Notes under the pieces: model-generated
The model's input: only the letters and a program-made list of their open reading frames with translations
Told to the model about the DNA's origin: nothing
The model's database searches: none
Translations under genes and position numbers: made by a program
Assembly (NCBI GenBank): GCA_003427395.1
Contig: BFEA01000309.1
Location: 928,875 to 951,269 of the forward strand
Source: Chara braunii
Taxonomy: Eukaryota > Streptophyta > Charophyceae > Charales > Characeae
DNA length: 22,395 bases
Direction of reading: 5' to 3'
Part shown: positions 16,783 through 22,395 of the stretch, piece after piece
Layout: each line of letters starts with the position of its first letter
How positions within the stretch are numbered: the stretch's first letter is position 1

Positions 16783-19700
16783 ATGGAAGCACACCGAGAG
16801 GGTTTGATGCAGATGATCCGTCCGGCTTTCCTTTTAGGGCTCCAGCTCCGACCCCCAGATCTGCTATCCTTTACCATCGAAGGGGGGACGGCAGTTGCGC
16901 GACTGACCCCTGATTTGGGGTATTTACTGATGACGTACGCGCGGGCTCATGCAGTAGTGCTCAAGCTCCCAGAAGTAGTGGCGGACTGGTCACGACGTAT
17001 GAAGAAGGCATGGATGACGGCGCGCGAAGACCTGTGGCTAATGGGTAGGGGTCCGTGGAAGGGGATGATTGACATAGAGGGCTCGTGGACGATCATCTAT
17101 ATGGCGCCCTCCACGGAGGTGAGGGACTGGCTTAAACATGAACGGAAGGTGGAGTCTATATTGGTGGGAGATGTTGGTCATGAAGTACAACTGGTCCCAT
17201 GGCGAACGCCTGCGGAAATGGAGTTTCAGCGGGAGGAGGAGAAAGGACATCGGCCATGGGTCAAAGTGTTCAGCCCCCCCTCCTTTTTGGTCCCTCTCGA
17301 AGAACAGATGGTGCAACAACTTTTTGGCGAGATTGTTTCTATAGCCCTCTTCTGTGAAGAAGAAAGNGAATATNGNAGGNATGTGGTTAGGGGCCCACTN
17401 AAGATGCGCCAGGTTGAGAGGGTAGNTGTGGCTTTTGGGCCTACGACTACGCAGGAGTTTCGCTTTATTACGAGCGAAACTCCATTTTGCGACGTCTGTT
17501 TTACGCATGGGCATTTGGGACGGGAAGGCCGATGCCTTTCCAAGGCGGAATCAGCCAGAGAGCTGCAGGAGAAGGAGATACGCCGGCGAATGGACCCCAT
17601 TTTAGCGTTGAATGTGGAAGCGGAAAGGCGAGCCTGGAGGGAGATCGAGCAGCGATACGATGCGGTGGTGCTGAAGGAGTTGCAGGCGACACACTGGCGC
17701 GTGGGGGGCCCCGAAGTAGCAGAGGGCTATCGCAGGCGACAGGACTCGAAACCCCGTGGTCGACATACCCGGCCGCCAGGGGGACGGGCGGAGGTAGGCA
17801 CAGGGACCCCCCAGTGGAGGTGCATGACCGCATGGAGATTGACCCCCCTGTGTGGCTCTTTGGTGATATGCACCGGAAACGTAAGGAGTGTACCAAGGGG
17901 GCCGGGGTTGAGGTGGGGATTGAGAAGCGGCAGTGTGGTCCTAGCATGCAGCCGGCTTCGGCAACTTCGAGAACTGCAGCCACGGATGCGCTGGTTGACT
18001 GACGACCACGTGCAACCGGCTGAAGTGGGGAATGGATGGGGAGGGGTGGGGGGGGACGACCTGGTCGATAAAGAGGTCTTTGTCCAAGAGCGAGGCTCAC
18101 GGGTTGAAGCCTCCAACGAGCCATTGATCCCGGTCGATGCACAGGTACAGGGGACGGAGGATAAGGTGGAGGGAACTGAGCAACAACGGGTGACCAAGCC
18201 GGCAACCCTTGTGGAACAGGAGTGTAGGGCCCACGCGCAGCCGACCCCGACTGACGCCCAAGTACAGGGGATGGGGAGTAAGGTGGCGGGGACTGAACAG
18301 CAACAGGGGGACAAAGGGACACCTCCTGTGGCGCAGGAGCGACGGGTGCATCCACCAGGGATGGGGCGTGAAGAGGAGGGGGCTGCGAAGCACACATCGG
18401 TTACCCCCCCGGAGGAGCGGGGAAGGTGGGCGGGCGTAGTAAAGGAAAAGGTAATCTCTGATGTGGAGTGTCGCCGGGAAGGGATAGCGTGCGTGCCCGA
18501 ACTGGATAGGGAGTGGGGGCGGGGGGAGACGAGTGGAGGACGGGCGGATGAGGCGGAAGCAGGTAAGGTGGAGGAGGGGGCTGCGAAGCACACATCGGTT
18601 ACCCCCCCGGAGGAGCGGGGACGGTGGGCGGGCATAGTAAAGGAAAAGGTAAACTCTGAAATGGAGTATCGCCGGGAAGGAAAAGCGTGCGTGCCCGAAC
18701 TGGATAGGGAGTGGGGGNGGGGGGAGACGAGTGGAGGACGGGCGGATGAGGCCCAGTCACCGCCCCCCCCCCCGGAGGAGGAAGCAGGTAAGGTGGAGAT
18801 ATTGGAGGGGAAGGAGGAAGACAGTCAGGGCAGACTTGATGGGCAGGCACTTCGGATTTCGGGGGGGGAGACAGGGCAAACCAAGGAGGTGCTGCGTGAG
18901 CTTGGGGGGGAATGTAAGCAGAAGGGGCAGGTGGGGCTGGATGAGATCAGTCCAGGGAAAGTGCCGGAGGACATTAATGAGGCCAGTGGATGGTCGAATG
19001 AGGAGGTAGTGGAATCTTCGGGAAGGATGGATGAAGAGGGAGGGGGGGGGAATAGAAAGGAAAGCACGCCAGGGGGGAAGGTCGGGGAGAGTGAGGTACT
19101 CCCAGGGGGAGGGCAGACACGGGGAGAAGACAAGCAAGTGATGCTTGACTATGTGCGGGCCAGCATATTAGACAAGAAGGTCGGGGAGGAGGAGACGGTG
19201 GGGGGGAACAGCAAGGAACGCACGCCAGGAGGAAAGTTCAGGGAGAGTGAGGCGCTTCAAGGGGGAGGGCAGGAACGGGGAAGGACGGGAGAGAGTGGTG
19301 GGAAGGAGGAGGTGGGTGGGGGGGGAAGGGGGGAAAAGGATGGGTCGGGGGATGGATCGAGGAATGGAGAACCACCTCTGGGGCAGCAGCAGGAATGCTG
19401 GCTCCTTATCCCTTATGGTCGCACAGAAATGGGTGCGGAGTCAACAAATGTGCATATCCAAGTCTCGGGGGGCGCGAAAGAAGGCGAATCGGACGACGTG
19501 GAGGTGGTGGACCTCGCAGCTAGCCTGTCGGCCCTCTCCCCTCCCCCCCCTCCTCCCCCCTCCCACAAATGTGAGCCCACTGCTGTGNNATCGGACAGNG
19601 GATNGGTGGGCATGCCGAGACGTCGGCGGAAGCAGCTGACCTCGGGTCCGCCCATATCGAGCCCCGCGAAGGTGGGAAGTTCCTTACAGCAAGCAACAGG

Positions 19701-20274
19701 GGCGATCCAGTCCGATCGAGAAGAGGAGCGACGCNAGCTGCAGGCACGGGTGGACGCAAAGCCGAAGAGGTGGGATCGGTCCCGCTCCCCGGCTGGTCGT
19801 AAGGTGCAGCCGCATAAAGACGAGGACCGATGGGTGTCCCCGCAGCGAAGACGCATTGAAGAAGAGGAGTTGCAGAATAAGGTGGCCGAGGAGGGGCTGG
19901 CGGAAGGCATGGAGGACGCACAACCCCGCCAGCCTGCCCCGGATNTGGATGAGCCCATGATAGGGGATGAAGGCGGGGACTCGACGGATGACAGGGGCGG
20001 AGNGATNGATGAGGACATGGATATCAACGAGGGAATGGAAGCAGACATGGATATTAATACAACGGTGAAGGGGTCGCTACAGGAAATATTGGCAGCCGGG
20101 GAGTGTTATGTCTGCCCGNTGATGCTATGGTGGGCGGAGCAAGGCATTAAGGTGGTCACGAAAGGCAGTACGGAATTCTTCGTCTATGCGGCGCGCTCCC
20201 TCCCCAAGAACCCGAATATTACCAGACAGGTCAGTCGTTGGGTGGGTCCTAACTACACCCTTACTTGGCGGTGA
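16783..20274 (+). CDS. gag-like ORF1 protein with zinc knuckle, non-LTR retrotransposon type
   Basis: Uninterrupted 1163-codon frame from the first ATG (ATGGAAGCACAC); the frame is open further upstream, but only with non-ATG starts. Residues about 70-190 (ending PWVKVFSPPSF...QQLFGEIVSIA) follow the pattern of DUF4283, the RRM-like domain of plant LINE ORF1 proteins. A CX2CX4HX6C zinc knuckle follows at Cys236, Cys239, His244 and Cys251 (CDVCFTHGHLGREGRC), with two extra residues before the last Cys compared with the usual CX2CX4HX4C. By family precedent such proteins bind the element's RNA and form RNP particles. The remaining ~900 residues are Glu/Gly/Pro-rich and probably disordered. They contain internal repeats, a poly-Pro run, an Arg-Ser stretch (DRSRSPAGR) and two DMDIN motifs near the end. 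About twenty N bases leave some residues unknown. It could also be a domesticated gag gene, though nothing supports that directly. Confidence 0.72.
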   Translation: MEAHREGLMQMIRPAFLLGLQLRPPDLLSFTIEGGTAVARLTPDLGYLLMTYARAHAVVLKLPEVVADWSRRMKKAWMTAREDLWLMGRGPWKGMIDIEGSWTIIYMAPSTEVRDWLKHERKVESILVGDVGHEVQLVPWRTPAEMEFQREEEKGHRPWVKVFSPPSFLVPLEEQMVQQLFGEIVSIALFCEEEXEYXRXVVRGPXKMRQVERVXVAFGPTTTQEFRFITSETPFCDVCFTHGHLGREGRCLSKAESARELQEKEIRRRMDPILALNVEAERRAWREIEQRYDAVVLKELQATHWRVGGPEVAEGYRRRQDSKPRGRHTRPPGGRAEVGTGTPQWRCMTAWRLTPLCGSLVICTGNVRSVPRGPGLRWGLRSGSVVLACSRLRQLRELQPRMRWLTDDHVQPAEVGNGWGGVGGDDLVDKEVFVQERGSRVEASNEPLIPVDAQVQGTEDKVEGTEQQRVTKPATLVEQECRAHAQPTPTDAQVQGMGSKVAGTEQQQGDKGTPPVAQERRVHPPGMGREEEGAAKHTSVTPPEERGRWAGVVKEKVISDVECRREGIACVPELDREWGRGETSGGRADEAEAGKVEEGAAKHTSVTPPEERGRWAGIVKEKVNSEMEYRREGKACVPELDREWGXGETSGGRADEAQSPPPPPEEEAGKVEILEGKEEDSQGRLDGQALRISGGETGQTKEVLRELGGECKQKGQVGLDEISPGKVPEDINEASGWSNEEVVESSGRMDEEGGGGNRKESTPGGKVGESEVLPGGGQTRGEDKQVMLDYVRASILDKKVGEEETVGGNSKERTPGGKFRESEALQGGGQERGRTGESGGKEEVGGGGRGEKDGSGDGSRNGEPPLGQQQECWLLIPYGRTEMGAESTNVHIQVSGGAKEGESDDVEVVDLAASLSALSPPPPPPPSHKCEPTAVXSDXGXVGMPRRRRKQLTSGPPISSPAKVGSSLQQATGAIQSDREEERRXLQARVDAKPKRWDRSRSPAGRKVQPHKDEDRWVSPQRRRIEEEELQNKVAEEGLAEGMEDAQPRQPAPDXDEPMIGDEGGDSTDDRGGXXDEDMDINEGMEADMDINTTVKGSLQEILAAGECYVCPXMLWWAEQGIKVVTKGSTEFFVYAARSLPKNPNITRQVSRWVGPNYTLTWR
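18136..18305 (+). repeat. 39-residue tandem repeat inside ORF1
   Basis: DAQVQG...KV.GTEQQ occurs twice, starting at 18136 and 18253, 117 bases (39 codons) apart. In-frame duplication within the disordered tail. Confidence 0.85.
18373..18768 (+). repeat. 66-residue tandem duplication inside ORF1
   Basis: Two in-frame copies (18373-18570 and 18571-18768) offset by exactly 198 bases. Both contain EEGAAKHTSVTPPEERGRWA and CVPELDREWG...ETSGGRADEA. They differ by scattered substitutions, many of them amino-acid changing, and the second is followed by a poly-Pro insertion. Such expansions suggest the tail tolerates length change. Confidence 0.95.
19051..19296 (+). repeat. 52-residue repeat inside ORF1
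   Basis: NRKESTPGGKVGESEVLPGG (from 19051) and NSKERTPGGKFRESEALQGG (from 19207), offset 156 bases or 52 codons. The third repeat family in the same tail. Confidence 0.85.
19313..19351 (+). repeat. G-run cluster with G-quadruplex potential
   Basis: At least five runs of three or more G separated by short loops (GGGTGGGGGGGG, then AA, GGGGGG, AAAAGGAT, GGG, TC, GGGGG) on the sense strand of ORF1. Folding is inferred from the run pattern. Confidence 0.6.
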
Positions 20275-20312
20275 GTGGTTGGGCGGATGGACTTCGTGGC
20301 AAAGTGAAAGAC

Positions 20313-20813
20313 ATGGCGACAATGAGCGATGTACGTAATGGTCCTGGCGGTGCAAGTCAGACTATTGGGGTAACGACTACAGATGGAGGAACCGTAGATT
20401 CGACCGATGCAATCCTTGCGGAAGTGTTGGAGAATATCGACAAAGAGGAAAGAAAAATGTTGGCAGAGAGACGCAAATCCAAGGGGAAGGAAAATGTTGG
20501 GGCAAATATGTCCAATCGGCAACAAACGGGATCCTTCAAGTCGTCCCCAAAAAGAATCTCGCCCATATGTGTAACGAAGGCTGTGCTGATCGAATGGAGA
20601 GCTGAGAGAGAGAGGAGAGAGAGAGAGAAAGAGAGAGAGAGAGAAGAGAGAGAAGAGAGAGAAAGAGAAGAGAGAGAGAGAGAAGAGAGAGAGAGGGAGG
20701 AAGAAGAAAGAGAAACACAGAGAGAAATACAGAGAGAGGGAGATAGGCACCGAAGGAAAATGAGAAAGAGAGAGAGAAGAGAGATGGAGAGAGAGAGAAA
20801 CATATACCGATAG
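20313..20813 (+). CDS. hypothetical ORF after ORF1, ends in Arg/Glu repeats
   Basis: First ATG at 20313 (ATGGCGACAATGAGC), 38 bases after the ORF1 stop and in the -1 frame relative to it. The same frame is open back at least to 20265, so it overlaps the ORF1 end by about ten bases. The first ~95 codons are of mixed composition (DAILAEVLENIDKEERKML, SNRQQTGSFKSSPKRISP) and could be real protein. From about 20600 the frame is GA-minisatellite translated as Arg/Glu repeats to a stop at 20811-20813. No domain was recognised, and no motif of endonuclease or reverse transcriptase. No canonical slippery heptamer was seen at the overlap. It may be a truncated second ORF of the element, a host fragment or chance. 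Confidence 0.3.
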   Translation: MATMSDVRNGPGGASQTIGVTTTDGGTVDSTDAILAEVLENIDKEERKMLAERRKSKGKENVGANMSNRQQTGSFKSSPKRISPICVTKAVLIEWRAERERREREKEREREEREEREREEREREEREREEEERETQREIQREGDRHRRKMRKRERREMERERNIYR

Positions 20814-20994
20814 AGAGAGACAGAAGAGGAGAGAGAGAGAGAGAAAGAGAGAGAGAGAAGAGAGAGAGAGAGAGAAGAGAGAGAAACAGAGAGAGAAATA
20901 CTGAGAGAGAGAGATGCTCCGAAGGAAAGTGAGAAGGAGAGAGAGAGGAGAGATGGAGAGAGAGAAACATGTATCGATAGAGAGAGACAAATGT

Positions 20995-20998
<4 letters not shown>
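20596..20998 (+). repeat. GA-rich minisatellite, two ~170-bp units
   Basis: Purine-rich block in which a longer unit is duplicated. GAAACACAGAGAGAAATAC (20712), CGAAGGAAAATGAGAA (20751) and CGATAGAGAGAGAC (20808) recur as GAAACAGAGAGAGAAATAC (20883), CGAAGGAAAGTGAGAA (20920) and CGATAGAGAGAGAC (20975). Offsets shrink from 171 to 167 because the GA runs differ in length. Strong purine/pyrimidine strand asymmetry. Confidence 0.88.

Positions 20999-21044
<46 letters not shown>
20999..21044 (+). repeat. (GA)n microsatellite
   Basis: About 23 uninterrupted GA units directly after the minisatellite. Confidence 0.97.
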
Positions 21045-21047
<3 letters not shown>

Positions 21048-21279
21048 TTGGGTAAAGTATACGGCTGTAGTGCAGAGTGATGTAAAGTGGCGTACAGGAG
21101 AGAGAGAGAAGAGAGAGAGGAAGCAAATCAACCAACAACTTGGAGTAAATTGGCATGAAAATCAATCAACCAAAATCAGAGAAAATTGGCAACAAAATAT
21201 GATAGATTTTGAAAAGGCTATAAAAAAAACACGACAATAGAAAGGTTTTATCACGCTCCGTAGTTAGAGCAACTGGTTG
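21045..21279. other. spacer, no gene seen
   Basis: A-rich sequence with short GA runs (about 21100-21120). TAGTTAGAGCAACTGGTTG at about 21261 is faintly like a tRNA D-arm/box A, but no box B follows at the right distance. Confidence 0.5.
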
Positions 21280-21415
21280 TTAAGTGGGCCGATGTTGTCC
21301 TATTTGTGGAGGATGTAGGTTAGGCAGGTACGACGGGTCCACATAGAAATAATGAAAAATCTATCATTTTAGAGAGAGAGAGGCCTACGGTTGTGCTAAG
21401 TGCATGTGTTTTCTG

Positions 21416-21479
<64 letters not shown>

Positions 21480-21599
21480 CGAGCGTGCACAAGAGAGAGA
21501 GAGGGAGAGTTAAGTGGGCCGCTTTTGTCCTATTTGTGAAGGATGTAGGTTGGGCACGTACTACAGGTCCGCGTAAAAATAATGAAAAATCTATCATTT

Positions 21600-21651
<52 letters not shown>

Positions 21652-21708
21652 CGGTTGTGCTACGTGCATGAGAGAGAGACAGAGACATCGCGTGTGCACA
21701 AGAGATAG
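21280..21708 (+). repeat. tandem duplication of a ~230-bp block with variable (GA)n
   Basis: Unit 1 is 21280-21509 and unit 2 is 21510-21708. Both start TTAAGTGGGCCG and contain TGTCCTATTTGTG.AGGATGTAGGTT and AATGAAAAATCTATCATTTT. Both then have a GA run, ACGGTTGTGCTA.GTGCATG, and GAGACATCG.G.GTGCACAAGAGA. The long GA array sits after GTGCATG in unit 1 (21419-21476) but before ACGGTTGTG in unit 2 (21601-21648), so GA growth happened independently in each copy. Confidence 0.92.
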
Positions 21709-21768
21709 TGCACGTGGTTTTTGTTTTAGACAATAGCTTTCGAGATTTGTTATTAGATTTGTTTTTGG

Positions 21769-21770
<2 letters not shown>

Positions 21771-21822
<52 letters not shown>
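21771..21822 (+). repeat. (CT)n microsatellite facing an upstream (GA)n
   Basis: Twenty-six CT units. It is complementary to the (GA)24 array at 21601-21648, only 122 bases upstream, so a transcript could fold into a long GA/CU hairpin. Confidence 0.97.
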
Positions 21823-21826
<4 letters not shown>

Positions 21827-21905
21827 CACACGAATTGTCACGCACGCACATACACATGAATGTTGGACATTGGACGAAAGTTGGCTTCTGTACTATCTCT
21901 GCTAT

Positions 21906-21972
21906 GAAAGGTGTTTTGGATGTTACAATTGATGTTTATGAGAAAGAAAGGTGTTTTGGATGTTACAATTGA
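21906..21972 (+). repeat. 27-bp direct repeat, 40-bp period
   Basis: GAAAGGTGTTTTGGATGTTACAATTGA-type word at 21906-21932, repeated at 21946-21972 without change. Local tandem duplication. Confidence 0.93.
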
Positions 21973-21982
21973 AACGTATTTC

Positions 21983-22000
21983 CTCTCTCTCTCTCTCTCT
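21983..22000 (+). repeat. (CT)n microsatellite before 72-bp repeat copy 1
   Basis: Nine CT units directly in front of CGAAATTCGGCCGGCC. The same arrangement recurs before copy 2. Confidence 0.95.
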
Positions 22001-22072
22001 CGAAATTCGGCCGGCCAGAAATGTTCATATTGAATTTTAACTTACCGCAGCCGATTCAAGGAAATTAGGTGG
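22001..22072 (+). repeat. 72-bp repeat, copy 1 of a ~323-bp period
   Basis: CGAAATTCGGCCGGCCAGAA ... AAGGAAATTAGGTGG. Copy 2 at the window end differs at three positions, one of them CTTACC versus TTTACC. Contains the palindrome GGCCGGCC, changed to AGCCGGCC in copy 2. Confidence 0.93.
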
Positions 22073-22291
22073 GAAACAGATACGGTTTTCTATCTTGCTA
22101 TCCCCCTGTGTACAAAAGTCAGAACGGTTGTAGACCAGTATGTAGGAGAAAAATTTAATTATGTACGGTTTGTGAATGAACCTCGTCTTTGATTATTCGT
22201 CTCTTTCTTTCTCTCTATCTCTTTGTGTGCAGAATTCAGTAAGTTTTTGGAACATTGATTAATGTGTGAATGTGTATGTGTGTATGGGCGT
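22073..22291. other. spacer between the 72-bp copies, no gene seen
   Basis: Anonymous AT-rich sequence with a degenerate TCTTTCTC run (about 22200-22222) and TGTG-rich words near 22265-22282. Confidence 0.5.
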
Positions 22292-22323
22292 ATCTCTCTC
22301 TCTCTCACTCTCTCTCACTCTCT
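22292..22323 (+). repeat. interrupted (CT)n before 72-bp repeat copy 2
   Basis: CT array with two A interruptions (CTCACTCTC), in the same position relative to the 72-bp repeat as 21983-22000. Confidence 0.93.
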
Positions 22324-22395
22324 CGAAATTTAGCCGGCCAGAAATGTTCATATTGAATTTTAATTTACCGCAGCCGATTCAAGGAAATTAGGTGG
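22324..22395 (+). repeat. 72-bp repeat, copy 2 (cut by window end)
   Basis: Identical to 22001-22072 at 69 of 72 positions, and still matching at the last base of the window. The repeat unit is therefore longer, and a tandem array with a period near 323 bp may continue beyond the window. Confidence 0.93.

Larger units (their letters stand above)
16081..20274 (+). mobile_element. non-LTR retrotransposon-like unit, 5' leader plus ORF1 only
   Basis: Starts exactly where the 18S match stops and includes a ~700-base leader and a 1163-codon gag-like ORF. No LTRs are visible. No apurinic endonuclease, reverse transcriptase, poly-A tail or target-site duplication was found downstream. An intact 5' side with a missing 3' side is the reverse of usual LINE truncation. 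All N bases in the window lie between 16435 and 20119, inside this unit, which would fit a consensus of several near-identical copies. The right boundary is unknown and could lie anywhere up to the GA-rich tract at 20596. Confidence 0.5.

Noticed and set aside
17501-18635. Pro/Ser-rich minus-strand ORFs of about 300 codons opposite ORF1
   Set aside because: They mirror the G-rich, Glu/Gly-rich sense frame. The sense frame has the DUF4283-like region and zinc knuckle; the antisense has only low-complexity sequence.
20253-21165. Long Leu/Ser-rich minus-strand ORFs
   Set aside because: Translations of the CT strand of the GA minisatellite.
21261-21290. tRNA D-arm-like TAGTTAGAGCAACTGG
   Set aside because: No T-arm/box B at the expected distance and no acceptor stem.

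Overview
The window looks like nuclear DNA of a eukaryote, probably from the green lineage. It holds three TTTAGGG units (plant-type telomere repeat), the 5' end of a eukaryotic 18S rRNA, intron-like GT...AG segments, and very many di- and trinucleotide microsatellites. A streptophyte alga or early-diverging land plant would fit, but the sequence alone does not name a species. Isolated N bases show it is a draft assembly. It is almost entirely repeats and transposon remains. Only one long coding sequence is convincing.

Layout. 1-1250: TC, CA and TTTA microsatellites around a pyrimidine-rich stretch that may hold one exon. 1277-1906: a non-autonomous DNA transposon (MITE-like) with CAGGG...CCCTG ends, set in TA-rich flanks. 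2004-2957: a tRNA-related (SINE-like) head and several short GC-rich hairpins. 2958-6840: AT-rich, gene-less sequence. 6841-8511: anonymous unique sequence. 8512-9215: a satellite of four ~163-bp higher-order repeats, each made of three different ~50-bp imperfect palindromes. 9505-9525: interstitial telomeric repeat. 9874-15300: a graveyard of one repeat family that joins an (AAT)n array to a degenerate protein-like segment (core PDY, possibly copia-type gag) and a short pyrimidine-rich intron-like tail. 15301-15983: GC-rich sequence that may be rDNA external spacer. 15984-16080: the first 97 bases of 18S rRNA, broken off abruptly.

From 16081 a different sequence begins: a G-rich leader followed by an uninterrupted 1163-codon reading frame (16783-20274). 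It resembles ORF1 (gag-like protein) of plant non-LTR retrotransposons: a DUF4283-like region, a CCHC zinc knuckle, then a long repetitive charged tail. No endonuclease or reverse transcriptase follows. After a short overlapping -1 frame, the sequence turns into GA-rich minisatellite (20596-21044), and then into tandemly duplicated blocks separated by GA/CT arrays up to the window end.

No metabolic or regulatory gene set was found, so there is no pathway to describe. The points most worth following are the 18S/retroelement junction, the palindromic satellite, the microsatellite-plus-gag repeat family with its very short intron-like tails, and the MITE.
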